NCBI GenBank assembly: GCA_963664045.2
Contig: CAXXGT010000012.1
Span: 186,001-250,000, forward strand
Direction: 5' to 3'
Length of the DNA stretch: 64,000 nucleotides
Source: JAPPHA01 sp963664045
Lineage (GTDB): Bacteria; Pseudomonadota; Alphaproteobacteria; Rhodobacterales; Rhodobacteraceae
The translations under genes and the position numbers were made by a program. Numbering within the stretch: the first letter of the stretch is position 1; every line of letters starts with the position of its first letter. Shown one piece after another: positions 43,622 through 52,641 of this stretch. The notes under the pieces are model-generated. The model searched no databases. It was not told where the DNA came from and saw nothing but the letters and a program-made list of their open reading frames with translations.

Positions 43622-45633
43622 TTTTCTCCGGTAGGGCTCTCTTCGATCACGAATTGCTCGGGGCCGTGGGACACGCGGCCGGGTACATGCCGAGGATAGT
43701 GGCCTTCAGCCATGAAGACAAAGCCGCGAAGGGTTTGCGCTCGCTCAAGGACGGCGAAGACAGCGGCGGCCCGACCATCCGGTTCGGTGCAGTGGAAATG
43801 GTCGCGCAGAACCGTGCGATGCTGCTTCGCGCGCCGCGCGGCGGAGGCAAGACAGTATTCGTCCAAGAGCTTGAAGCGTGCCTGAAAGGAGAATCCAGCG
43901 GCGACCCGGTTTTCAATTTGGACCGGCTGAACCGTTCTGTGTGCCGCAATGATGATGGCCTGTTCCTGTGTGAGCGTTGGAGAGCACCACTGCCAACCGT
44001 CATTTCGATCGACCTCAGCGATGATGGCCGAGCCGGTTTTCAATTCGGTCGTGGCAGGAACCACTCTTCTGTCATGGCAATTCTAGACGGACTTGACCAT
44101 CTTGCGTTGGACCGGGCCGGTCGTTTGCTCGAACAAGCCATGGCCTGGCTGTGCCGTAATCCGGATTCCCGGCTTCTGTTGACGGGAGAAACCGGTGCCA
44201 CTGCTGCATTGGAGTTGCCGCCCGAACTCGCCATGCACGATCTGATGCCGGTGCCAGGCATGGAATGCAAGGCGTTGTGCAAGCGATTGGGGTTCAAGGA
44301 ACCGGAACGGAACGTGGCGCGGTGGCCGGGTCATTTTGCGCTATGGGCTGTTTCCGGGATTGACGCACCCCCTTTGGAACAAGTTCGTTCGCTGGTCGGA
44401 ACGGACGAAGTGCAGCGGTTGGCGGAGAATGCAGCGCGGCAAGTCGGAGGCAATGACGGCCGGGCTTCTTTGTCTGCTTCAAACCATGTCGCCTTGGACT
44501 GCATGTTGCGGCAACGTTGGCTGAGAGATGTCCTGGCAGCCCACCACCTGGATTCCGAGCCGATTGACCAGGTTGTCTCCCGGATTTCGGTTCGTACCGA
44601 CAGGTGGATCGGTTCCATGAGCCGTTTCGTGCTTGACTTGCCGGCCGGGTCGGAAAGGGCAGCAGAGTTGGTCCAGAGATTGATGACAGCAGATCCGGAT
44701 CCCCGGCTGCTGTTGCTTGCCTCGCGCCTCGTTCCAACCGGAACGCCGAATTCGGAAAGCGTTCGCATGGCCCTGGCAGCCGGAATTGAACGTGGCGGCT
44801 TGCCGGCAGGCCTCCGCAGAAAGTTCGGACAGGCCCTGGCACTGCTCGGAGACCCACGCAAGCTCGACAAACTGGTCGAGGTGCCCGCGGACACATTTCG
44901 GTTAGGCGGGGACATCCACCCAAATTCCCAACCAGAGCATGACTGTCGTGTCGAGGCTTACCGCATTGGCGCTTTCCCTGTCACGAAATCCGCTTACCAG
45001 GAGTTTGCGACAGCCACAGGGCGGCCGTGGCGTTCAGCTTATGCGAAACGACTCGAACTGGCCAACGCCCCTGCTGTCGACCTGACGTGGCACGACGCGA
45101 TGGCCTATTGCGCCTGGTTAACATCCGAATGGCGGACCGAAGGCCGAATTGGCGCCGACGAGATCGTACGTTTGCCTACTGAACCCGAATGGGAAGTGGC
45201 CGCGCGTGGCTCACGAAGATGGTATTATCCATGGGGAGAGGAATGGGTTGCAGGGCATGCGAACGGAGAAGAAGCAGGACTCAACGAAGTGTGTTCTGTC
45301 GGCCTTTTCCCCGAAGGCGTGTCACCATTCGGATGTATGGATATGGCCGGGCAAGTATGGGAGTGGACAACGACGCTTTGGGGCAAGGAAATGGGGACTC
45401 CGTCCTTTGCATATCCCTATCGCAACGATGGTCGTGAAGACCTGGATGCCGGTCCCTCAGTCAGGAGAGTTCTGAGAGGCGGGTGCTTCTCAAGCAACAG
45501 GATGAAGGCGAACGGTATCTACCGTGGTAGCTTGGAACCGGACGGTTTCTGGCGCGGAAACGGCTTCAGGATCGTTGTAGCACAGGACGGAAAAATGCCT
45601 GATAGCCAGAAAAGCCCAATTTGCCTTATGTAG
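43618..45633 (+). CDS. NACHT-like STAND NTPase fused to an FGE-sulfatase-like domain
   Basis: 671 residues. Walker A is APRGGGKT (residues 72-79) and Walker B is MAILDGLD (153-160), close to the NACHT DGLDE form; RLLLTGE (185-191) may be sensor 1. Residues about 420-650 form an FGE-sulfatase (SUMF1/EgtB-like) fold: RIGAFPVTKSAYQEF, RLPTEPEWEVAARG, YPWGEEW, DMAGQVWEWT, RVLRGGCFSSN and GNGFRIV. The catalytic Cys pair of true formylglycine-generating enzymes is not found at the expected positions after RGG, so the domain is more likely a C-type-lectin-fold binding module. It starts with GTG overlapping the VOC stop and ends the operon. A signalling, regulatory or defence role is possible. Confidence 0.75.
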   Translation: MIFSGRALFDHELLGAVGHAAGYMPRIVAFSHEDKAAKGLRSLKDGEDSGGPTIRFGAVEMVAQNRAMLLRAPRGGGKTVFVQELEACLKGESSGDPVFNLDRLNRSVCRNDDGLFLCERWRAPLPTVISIDLSDDGRAGFQFGRGRNHSSVMAILDGLDHLALDRAGRLLEQAMAWLCRNPDSRLLLTGETGATAALELPPELAMHDLMPVPGMECKALCKRLGFKEPERNVARWPGHFALWAVSGIDAPPLEQVRSLVGTDEVQRLAENAARQVGGNDGRASLSASNHVALDCMLRQRWLRDVLAAHHLDSEPIDQVVSRISVRTDRWIGSMSRFVLDLPAGSERAAELVQRLMTADPDPRLLLLASRLVPTGTPNSESVRMALAAGIERGGLPAGLRRKFGQALALLGDPRKLDKLVEVPADTFRLGGDIHPNSQPEHDCRVEAYRIGAFPVTKSAYQEFATATGRPWRSAYAKRLELANAPAVDLTWHDAMAYCAWLTSEWRTEGRIGADEIVRLPTEPEWEVAARGSRRWYYPWGEEWVAGHANGEEAGLNEVCSVGLFPEGVSPFGCMDMAGQVWEWTTTLWGKEMGTPSFAYPYRNDGREDLDAGPSVRRVLRGGCFSSNRMKANGIYRGSLEPDGFWRGNGFRIVVAQDGKMPDSQKSPICLM

Positions 45634-45894
45634 AGGAATCCCCTCCTGCCATAAGAAACACTGTACCATGACTATCCTGGGAAAATTGTCTCACCATACT
45701 CTGTTTCGGATCGTTTGCATTCCCTTCGGTCGAGTTAATGAAGAACGCACACATACTCTTTGAACGAGGCCGAGGGAAGCATTCCACGATCCGTGGGGAA
45801 AGTGGTCAAAGTCGAAGCCCTGTGGAGGTCATGGTGCCAGGGGTGAGAGACCGAGACGAGGCTGGGACGACGGTTGGAGCGGTGGATAGCCGGG

Positions 45895-45897
45895 TTA
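45895..45897. repeat. Target duplication TTA, left of the ISAzo13-family element
   Basis: TTA directly before the left inverted repeat; the matching TTA follows the right end at 47203-47205. Confidence 0.65.
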
Positions 45898-47202
45898 GGG
45901 TTCGTTGCGAAACAGGCGAATCGTTTGCTCATTGGGGGATTCCCCCTGGAATCGAAATGTGATTCACTCGCGGCATGGATACGATCGAGACCATCCGGCG
46001 CCGGTTCGAGGCCCTGTCGCCGCATCTGGATGAGAAGAGCCTCCGTCTGTTCGTTGCGTCCGAGACGCTGCCCCTTGGCCGTGGCGGTGTGACCCTGGTC
46101 TCGACGGCGACGGGTTTCGCTCGTTCGACCATTTACCGTGGTCTTGCGGAACTCGGGGAGGAACCGGAGCCATCAGGCCGTGTTCGGCGTCCCGGCGGGG
46201 GTCGCAAGCCTGCGGTCGAGGTCCAGGACGGCCTTGAGGAGGCGCTTGATGCGCTCGTGGAGCCGGTTGTCCGGGGAGACCCCGAGCGTCCGCTGCGGTG
46301 GATATCGAAGAGCCTGCGTCATGTTTCCGCTGCGCTTTCCGATCAGGGCTTCTCGGTGTCCCATACCCTTGTGGGCCGTCTTCTGAAGCAGCAGGGCTAC
46401 ACGCTTCAGGGGAATGCGAAGAACCGCGAGGGTGCGGACCATCCGGATCGGGATGCACAGTTCCACCACATCAACGATCAGGTTGCGGCGTTTGCACGAG
46501 CCGGGCAGCCGGTGATCTCCGTGGACACCAGGAAGAAGGAACTGGTGGGGGATTTCAAGAACTCGGGCCGTGAGTGGCGTCCGAAAGGGTCCCCCGAGGA
46601 GGTCCGCGTCCATGACTTTGCGGACAAGGAGCTTGGCAAGGCGATCCCCTACGGGGTCCATGACGTGATCAACAATGTCGGCTGGGTCAATGTCGGGATC
46701 AGCTGCGATACATCCGCATTTGCGGTCGAGAGCATCCGGCGCTGGTGGGACCGTCTGGGGAAGGAGCGATACCCCGGGGCCCGCAAGCTGCTCATCACCG
46801 CCGACTGCGGCGGCTCCAACGGGGTGCGGATCCGGTTATGGAAGGTCGAACTGCAGAAGCTCGCACGCGAACTCGGCATCGAGATCAGCGTGTGTCACCT
46901 GCCGCCCGGGACCAGCAAATGGAACCGCATAGAGCACAAACTCTTTTCCTTCATCAGCCAGAACTGGCGCGGCAAGCCCCTGTACAGCCTCACCACCATC
47001 ATCAACCTGATCGGCTCCACCACGACCGGCACGGGACTGAAGGTCTATTGCGACAGGGACACGAACGAGTACCCGACCGGCATCAAGATCAGCAAAGCGG
47101 AGATGGCGGCCCTGGATATCCGGCGCGCAGACTTCCATGGCGACTGGAACTACACCTTGCTTCCAACCCCCGCCAACGTAGCTTTTATTTCGTGACGATC
47201 CC
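45898..47202 (+). mobile_element. ISAzo13-family insertion sequence (1305 bp)
   Basis: The left end begins GGGTTCGTTGCGAAACA and the right end, read inward on the other strand, begins GGGATCGTCACGAAATA: 13 of 17 positions match. TTA lies on both sides. It carries a single intact transposase gene and therefore may be mobile. The preceding 45634-45894 stretch contains no recognisable gene. Confidence 0.85.
45975..47195 (+). CDS. ISAzo13-family transposase
   Basis: 406 residues. An N-terminal helix-turn-helix region (about 1-110, with GFARSTIYRGLAEL) is followed by the DDE domain typical of ISAzo13/Rhodopirellula-type transposases: ISVDTRKKELVGDFKN, REWRPKGSPEEVRVHDF, LLITADCGGSNGVR and HLPPGTSKWNRIEHKLFSF (the last with the catalytic Glu). 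No frameshift or stop. The start ATG lies 77 bp inside the left end. Confidence 0.93.
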   Translation: MDTIETIRRRFEALSPHLDEKSLRLFVASETLPLGRGGVTLVSTATGFARSTIYRGLAELGEEPEPSGRVRRPGGGRKPAVEVQDGLEEALDALVEPVVRGDPERPLRWISKSLRHVSAALSDQGFSVSHTLVGRLLKQQGYTLQGNAKNREGADHPDRDAQFHHINDQVAAFARAGQPVISVDTRKKELVGDFKNSGREWRPKGSPEEVRVHDFADKELGKAIPYGVHDVINNVGWVNVGISCDTSAFAVESIRRWWDRLGKERYPGARKLLITADCGGSNGVRIRLWKVELQKLARELGIEISVCHLPPGTSKWNRIEHKLFSFISQNWRGKPLYSLTTIINLIGSTTTGTGLKVYCDRDTNEYPTGIKISKAEMAALDIRRADFHGDWNYTLLPTPANVAFIS

Positions 47203-47205
47203 TTA

Positions 47206-47633
47206 GACGCGTGCCGTCAGGGCCGGGTTCCGGCGTGGATCGGGCCAAGAGTAAAGCGGCGGGCGAGCGAGAATCCCGGCAGGTCGGGCCGGTTTTCTTG
47301 CTGAGAGTGGCATCATGGATTGAGGTTTCCTGGAGGGACGAACGGGGGAGATCCCGGCCCGGACTCTGTCCTTTCCATCCGTGCGGGATTTCGCGAACAT
47401 GTCGCAAGGGTGTGCCGCAATGGGGACAGCAGAGAGGTTCTGCGGCGCCATCGCTTCCGGTCAGAGGTCATTGTCACCGATCCCTTTAGCGGGTTTCGGA
47501 TGTGCGACCGGGAACCGGGCAAAGGTCACGCACGGCGCGCCGGGTATTCAGACGCTTGCATTTCGCTGCCATACGCTGAAATACTCGGCACGATACCTTT
47601 CAGCTGACGTTCAGCATCCTCGAAGGTCGTGCC
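47206..47633. other. Intergenic stretch without a recognisable gene
   Basis: 428 bp between the right TTA of the insertion sequence and the GntR remnant. Frames are open on both strands but show no family similarity. It probably includes the former promoter of the GntR gene. Confidence 0.45.
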
Positions 47634-48247
47634 GTGCTGCAGCCGCAAATCGTCCGGTCTTCGCTGTCGACGCAAATCCGCGAGCACCTGATGCAGCAGA
47701 TCCTGTCGGGCACGCTGCGCCCCGGCAACAGGCTCGTGGAGCTGTGGATCGCGGCCGAGTTGAACACCAGGCACCGGTGCGCGAGGCCGTGCGGGAACTG
47801 GAAGCCATCGGTCTTGTCGAGACACGCCACAACAGGGTGCGCGTGATCAGCGATGATGAAATCCGGGAGATCTATGATGTGCGGGCGCAGTTGGAGGGGT
47901 ATGCGTCGGAGTGCGTCGCCTTCGCGGGGATCGATTTGAGGGCCAGGCTGGGCAAGCAGATGGAGGGGATGCACAGTGCGGCGCTCGCGTCGGATTCCAT
48001 CCTCTTTTCCAGGCACAATACGCGGTTTCATCGGATCATTCTCGAAGCGGCCGGCAACGCGACGCTTCTGTCGATGTGGGAGGGACTGAACGTGCGTTCG
48101 CGGACAAGCCTGAATGTCTTGCGTCACAGCGCCGACCTCTTGAAGGTGACCGAGTCCCACAGGATCCTGGTTGACACTCTGACCTCGGGCGACCCGGAGG
48201 CGGCGCGAGATGCGGCGAAGGAGCATGTTCTGAAAAACAGGCCATAA
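47634..48247 (+). pseudogene. GntR-family (FCD type) regulator, frameshifted
   Basis: From GTG 47634 the frame reads a GntR winged helix (IREHLMQQILSGTLRPGNRL, then AAELNT) and breaks near 47768. The rest continues in another frame as QAPVREAVRELEAIGLVE and an FCD effector domain to 48247 (VRAQLEGYASECVAF, FHRIILEAAGN, ESHRILVDTL). The family normally has a residue or two between AELNT and APVREA, so loss of four bases from a repeated CCAG (or of one base) would explain the break. A sequencing error is possible. If real, the regulator is dead and its neighbours may be deregulated. Confidence 0.8.
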
Positions 48248-48413
48248 GCCGATCGCCGGTGCCGCAATTCACCTTCAATGCAAGGCGCGACTTGCTGCCC
48301 GCAATTGCAGAAGTTCGCGATTATCGATAATGTAAACCAAGTGATCGGGGAATCCAGAACGACACGAAGCCTGACGTGCCAACGGCGCAGACAAGACGGC
48401 GAAGGAGGCTGAC

Positions 48414-49130
48414 ATGGTCGAAAAGATGCCCCACATCAAGGAAGAGGCTTACCTCGATTTCCTCGGCCGGACGATCGACATCCACTGGAATTTTCACGCG
48501 CTTCTGATGGTCGGAATCTGGCTGGTCCTCGTTCCGCTGTGCGTGACGATCATTCGTTACTTCAAGCCGCGCCCGACCGAGTTCGGATTGCGCCGGAAGG
48601 TGAGTATTCGCCATGCGGAATGGTGGTGGTTCAGCGTCCATCAATACGGGCTCTACACGGCGGTATTCCTGTCGCTGTTGGGTGTCGGCTTTGCGCTGAT
48701 CGTGAGCGGGGGCTTCAGTGGAACTGTGCATGCGACCTTCGGGATGCTGACGGTCGTGATGGGTATCTTGCAGGCGGTTTCGGGGATGCTGCGCGGGACA
48801 CATGGCGGGAAGTACTATTACAGTGCCGATCCCGATGACCCGGCCACGTGGCAGGGTGATCATTACAGCCGCACCGTACGTCGCCGGATCTTCGAGGCGT
48901 ATCACAAGACGGCAGGCTACTTCACGCTGTTCTGCGCGTTGGGGGCGATCGGATCGGGCCTTATGCAGTATCCGATGCCGATGCTGACGATTCTCGTGGT
49001 TACACTTCCGTTCGCGTTTCTTGCGGCCTGGGTGCTGCTCGAATTCCGGGAGCGCCGCTACGACGGCTATCGCGCGGTCCACGGCTACGGACTGGAGCAC
49101 CCCTACAACAAGGAACGCGAGTTCCTGTGA
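48414..49130 (+). CDS. Cytochrome b561-domain membrane protein
   Basis: 238 residues with five or so hydrophobic segments. Conserved-looking His residues occur in IDIHWNFHALLMVG, GTVHATFGML and FEAYHKTAGYFTLF, spaced as in the eukaryote-like b561 / DOMON-linked domain in which two haems are bound within the membrane. It would carry electrons across the inner membrane. GGAGG lies 6 nt before the ATG. It is followed by a 2-hydroxyacid dehydrogenase gene. No DOMON or flavin partner is encoded nearby, so its redox partner is unknown. Confidence 0.75.
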   Translation: MVEKMPHIKEEAYLDFLGRTIDIHWNFHALLMVGIWLVLVPLCVTIIRYFKPRPTEFGLRRKVSIRHAEWWWFSVHQYGLYTAVFLSLLGVGFALIVSGGFSGTVHATFGMLTVVMGILQAVSGMLRGTHGGKYYYSADPDDPATWQGDHYSRTVRRRIFEAYHKTAGYFTLFCALGAIGSGLMQYPMPMLTILVVTLPFAFLAAWVLLEFRERRYDGYRAVHGYGLEHPYNKEREFL

Positions 49131-49197
49131 CAGGTTCATCGCGTTCCGGACCCCTTGCCGTCCCCAGGGCGCGCGCGGCTCCAGGGAGGGCCGGACC

Positions 49198-50136
49198 ATG
49201 GCAGATGTGCTGATCAGCGAATTCATGGACAAAGGGGTTGCCGAAGGCCTCGTCTCCGAATTTGACGTCCATTGGGATCCGGATCTCTGGGGAAAGCGGG
49301 ACGAATTGCTAAAACTGGTCCCAGGTGCGCGGGCCATCGTGGTTCGCAATGCCACGCTGGTGAATCCTGAGCTCCTGGAGGCTGCGCCGCATCTGGAATT
49401 GGTCGCCCGGATGGGCGTGGGACTCGACAATATCGATGTAGAAGCCTGCGAGGCGCGGGGTGTTGAGGTTTGCCCGGCGATCGGGGCGAATTCCGTTTCA
49501 GTCGCGGAATACGTGATCGCGACAGCAATGATCTTGCTGCGCGGACCCGCCTATTTGGCCACGCCGGATGTCGCGGCCGGCGCCTGGGATCGACCGAAAT
49601 TCGCCGGCGCGACCGAGATTGCGGGCCGGACGATGGGAATCGTTGGCTTCGGCTCGATCGGTCAGGTCGTGGGTGCGAAAGCGCGCGGCATGGGGATGGA
49701 GGTGATCGCCTGTGACGCGATGATGCACGACGACCACCCCGCCTGGGCAGACGCGCAGCGGGTGAGCCTGGATGGCCTGGTTGCCGAAGCGGATGTGATT
49801 TCGCTGCATTGTCCCAAGCTGCCCGAAACCATCGACCTGATCGACAGGCACCAGTTCGCGCGAATGAAACCGGACGCGATTCTGGTGAATTCGGCCCGGG
49901 GCGGAATCGTCAACGAGGTGGATTGTGCCGAAGCCTTGCGGTCGGGGCAGATCGCAGGGGCTGCGCTGGATACGCTGGACGTGGAACCGATCACGCCCGA
50001 GGTCGGCGCACTGTTTCACGGGATCGAAAACCTGATCCTGACACCGCACATCGCCGGCGTTACAAAAGAGTCGAACCGGCGCATTGCAGAAGTGGCTGCG
50101 GAAAACGTGCGGCGGGTTATCGGTGCGACGACGTAA
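49198..50136 (+). CDS. D-isomer-specific 2-hydroxyacid dehydrogenase
   Basis: A 312-residue NAD(P)-dependent dehydrogenase. The Rossmann motif is GFGSIGQVVGAKARGMG; the catalytic Arg is in NSARGGIVNE, the Glu in DVEPITPE and the His in LTPHIAGVT. The N-terminal half has ARMGVGLDNID. The ATG at 49198 follows GGGAGG. It resembles phosphoglycerate-dehydrogenase-like catabolic enzymes rather than SerA, which carries extra C-terminal domains. It is convergent with the LVIVD gene. Confidence 0.88.
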   Translation: MADVLISEFMDKGVAEGLVSEFDVHWDPDLWGKRDELLKLVPGARAIVVRNATLVNPELLEAAPHLELVARMGVGLDNIDVEACEARGVEVCPAIGANSVSVAEYVIATAMILLRGPAYLATPDVAAGAWDRPKFAGATEIAGRTMGIVGFGSIGQVVGAKARGMGMEVIACDAMMHDDHPAWADAQRVSLDGLVAEADVISLHCPKLPETIDLIDRHQFARMKPDAILVNSARGGIVNEVDCAEALRSGQIAGAALDTLDVEPITPEVGALFHGIENLILTPHIAGVTKESNRRIAEVAAENVRRVIGATT

Positions 50137-50142
50137 GCTGCG

Positions 50143-51402
50143 TTAACCGTTGAATTCCAGTATGTAGAGGCCCGCGTTGTAGTCCGACGTGTAGACCAGC
50201 CCTTCCTTTGAGACCCAGACATCGCAGGACTGGATCACCTTGGCCCGGTTCGGGCGGCGGTCCATCAGCTGCGCGGGTGCGGGGGGCACGAAGGCGGCCA
50301 CTTCCTCGGGGCGGTATTGGTTCGAGATATCGTAGACGCGCACGCCGGCGTTTTGCTGTGTGGCAAAGATCAGCTGATCGCTCACAAGTCCGTCGGGCCG
50401 GTTCTCGTGGATGTTGTGCGGGCCGAAATGCGCCCCCTTGGCGCAATAGTTCTCTTCATTCGGGACCGGCACGGTGGAGATGCTCACGGGGTTCGACGGC
50501 TCGCGAATGTCGAAGAGCCAGATGTGCTTGATACCGTCGGCACAGTTGTCGAGCACGGCCTCGTCCGCGACGACCAGCAGGTTTCGGCCGGGGAGCGGCA
50601 AGGCGTTATGGGTGCCGCCGCCAAATGGCGGCGACCAGTTGCGATGCACGATCAGTTCGGGGTTGTACCTGTCCGACACGTCCATGATGACGAGACCCCC
50701 GTCGCGCCAGGCACCGTATGCGGTATCCCCATGCACGATGGCGTGGTGCAGGCCCGCGCGCGCCTGATCTTCGGACGGCTCTTCGCCCGCCGCGGCGTTC
50801 ATGCCCGGCAACCAGTAGCGCCCGGCTTCTTCGGGGTTGGCCGGGTCCGCCATGTCGATGGTGACAAGGATGTAATCCGTGAACCCGTCGAGAAGTACGG
50901 AGGCATAGGCCCATCGCCCGCCTACATACCACAGGCGGTGAATGCCGCCGCCTTCGACGTCCATGAAGCCGATCTGCCGGGGTTCCGCGGGGTTCGAGAT
51001 ATCGAAGACCGACAGACCCGCCGTCCAGTCCCGTGACTTCGAGAGCATCGTGCCGGCCGTGCCCACTTTCTTGCCCAGCTTGCCTTTGTAATACTCGGCT
51101 TCGTCCTGAAATTCCTCGGCCGCAAACATGTTCTTGGCGTTGATGACCAGGAGCAGGTCTCCGTGGCTTTGCAGGTGAATGTTCCAGGTGTTGTGCGGAG
51201 CAGGGACATAGGCCACCGGCTTGGGATCGCGCGGGTCCCGGCAATCGACGACACTGAACCCGTCCGAGAACATGTGCCCGATGATCACATGCCCCTTGTT
51301 GACCATGATCTGCACGCCGTCCGGCCGACCGCCCTGATCCGAATAGCCGAGCAGTTTCATGTTTCTGGAGTAGTCCGGTGTGGGAAGATCGGGCTGTGTC
51401 AT
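50143..51402 (-). CDS. LVIVD-repeat beta-propeller protein
   Basis: 419 residues of repeated strands with the pattern LSVFDISNPAEPRQIGF, ILVTIDMADPANPEEAGRYW, LVIMDVSDRYNPELI, IWLFDIREPSNPVSI and RVYDISNQYRPEEV, as in LVIVD repeats. No signal peptide. The start at 51402 (MTQPDLPTPDYSR) is chosen over an ATG at 51519 that overlaps the preceding gene. The function of such proteins is mostly unknown; a choice-of-anchor or lactonase-like role is conceivable. It follows the DctP homologue by 22 bp. Confidence 0.78.
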   Translation of the reverse strand: MTQPDLPTPDYSRNMKLLGYSDQGGRPDGVQIMVNKGHVIIGHMFSDGFSVVDCRDPRDPKPVAYVPAPHNTWNIHLQSHGDLLLVINAKNMFAAEEFQDEAEYYKGKLGKKVGTAGTMLSKSRDWTAGLSVFDISNPAEPRQIGFMDVEGGGIHRLWYVGGRWAYASVLLDGFTDYILVTIDMADPANPEEAGRYWLPGMNAAAGEEPSEDQARAGLHHAIVHGDTAYGAWRDGGLVIMDVSDRYNPELIVHRNWSPPFGGGTHNALPLPGRNLLVVADEAVLDNCADGIKHIWLFDIREPSNPVSISTVPVPNEENYCAKGAHFGPHNIHENRPDGLVSDQLIFATQQNAGVRVYDISNQYRPEEVAAFVPPAPAQLMDRRPNRAKVIQSCDVWVSKEGLVYTSDYNAGLYILEFNG

Positions 51403-51424
51403 GGTCTCTCTCTGATCGTGCGTG

Positions 51425-52354
51425 TCAGGCTGCGCGCAGTTCCCTGTCAAATAGCTCCCGTAACCCGGGCGCAAACCGGCTGCGGGTGATTTCCACTTCG
51501 CCGCGCACCTTTCGGGCAAGGATCTCGCGGGCGTCGTCGTCGAGCTCGGTGATCTCGACCCCCTGGCGGCGCAGTTCGGCGCGACAGATCACGTCATCTT
51601 CCTCGGCAAACCGCCTCTGCGCCTCCGAGGACAGGTCCACGGCGCGCTGAAGGTCGGCGCGGATCCCGGGTTCGAGGCCGTTGAGGCGATCGGCGTTGAA
51701 AAGAACAAGCGCCACGCCGAGCAAGTGCCGCGTCAAGAGGATGTGACGGTGGGTCTTTTGGATCCCGAAATTCAGGATGTTCGTGAGCGGGTTCTCCTGC
51801 GCATCAACCCGGCCTGTCTTCACGGCCTCGGGCAGGTCGCGGACGTCGATAACCACGGGGTCAAAACCAAGGGCGCGGAAGACGCGCTGATGGCCCTCGT
51901 TGGCCAATGTGCGTATCTTCAGGCCCGCGCAATCGCCCAGGCCCGTGATCGGCACCGCGCTCGAGACGTGGCGGAGGCCGTTGTCCCAGTAGCCAAGGAC
52001 TTCGTACCCGGTGGCCGCCGCCACTTCGCACCGCAACCGATCCCCGAGTGCCCCGTCGAGCAGCGTGTAGGCGCGACGGCGGTCGGGTACGACGAAGTGC
52101 TGGTCGAAGAGGCCGAGTTCGGGTACGCGCCTGGCGAGATAGCTCGACGAAAAATAACACCCGTCCAGTTCGCCGCTTTCGGTCAGCGACAGCAAATCGG
52201 CGGCCTTTCGACCGCGCGCGACGATATTTTCATCGAAGGCAAGCGAGACCGAACCATTGGTTTCCTCGGCAACCGCGTCGGCCAGAACGCGCGCGCCACG
52301 GGTGTGGACGGATCTGTCCCCCTGGTAGCCGCCGAATTTCAATTCGAGCGCCAT
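51425..52354 (-). CDS. DctP-family TRAP binding-protein homologue without a signal peptide
   Basis: 309 residues beginning MALELKFGGYQGDRSVHTRG, which corresponds to the mature start of TRAP binding proteins. ENGLRH-type features appear as YWDNGLRHVSS and LRIRT-like LKIRTLANEGH, and DAQENPLTNI is the hallmark substrate-Arg/Gln-Glu-Asn region. Just upstream of the TTG at 52369 the frame has tandem stops, so no signal can be encoded; ATG 52354 has GAGG at 5 nt. It may be cytoplasmic or a non-exported relic. A complete TRAP system lies at 56411-59411. Confidence 0.8.
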   Translation of the reverse strand: MALELKFGGYQGDRSVHTRGARVLADAVAEETNGSVSLAFDENIVARGRKAADLLSLTESGELDGCYFSSSYLARRVPELGLFDQHFVVPDRRRAYTLLDGALGDRLRCEVAAATGYEVLGYWDNGLRHVSSAVPITGLGDCAGLKIRTLANEGHQRVFRALGFDPVVIDVRDLPEAVKTGRVDAQENPLTNILNFGIQKTHRHILLTRHLLGVALVLFNADRLNGLEPGIRADLQRAVDLSSEAQRRFAEEDDVICRAELRRQGVEITELDDDAREILARKVRGEVEITRSRFAPGLRELFDRELRAA

Positions 52355-52641
52355 GGCATCCTCACGCAAGCTCGTTCATCAGTTCCGACGGACCAGGCGG
52401 CAGCTGGACAAACTCGCCGCGTTTGGCCGACAGTTCCATTGGCATGGACAGCAGCAGATTGCGACGGTCTTCCCCTGCCGTGGCACGGGGAATGTCCTGC
52501 ATGTTGTGGAGGCGCGAGTGCCGAGAACCAGCCTCTGCACGGAGGCCGAACACATCGGCAAACCTGGATGGCGTTATCGCGATTTGTGAAGCGCGTGGAT
52601 GCCGGCGGCCCTTTCCCCGGCGAGGCCTGCCCGTATGCGGT

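Noticed and set aside
43618..45633. Diversity-generating retroelement variable protein
   Set aside because: The C-terminal RGG...GFR lectin-fold pattern resembles DGR targets, but no reverse transcriptase, template repeat or accessory gene was found nearby.
43618..45633. Formylglycine-generating enzyme that matures the sulfatase at 29131
   Set aside because: The catalytic Cys pair is not seen after RGG, the protein carries an NTPase domain, and the two genes lie in different operons 13 kb apart.
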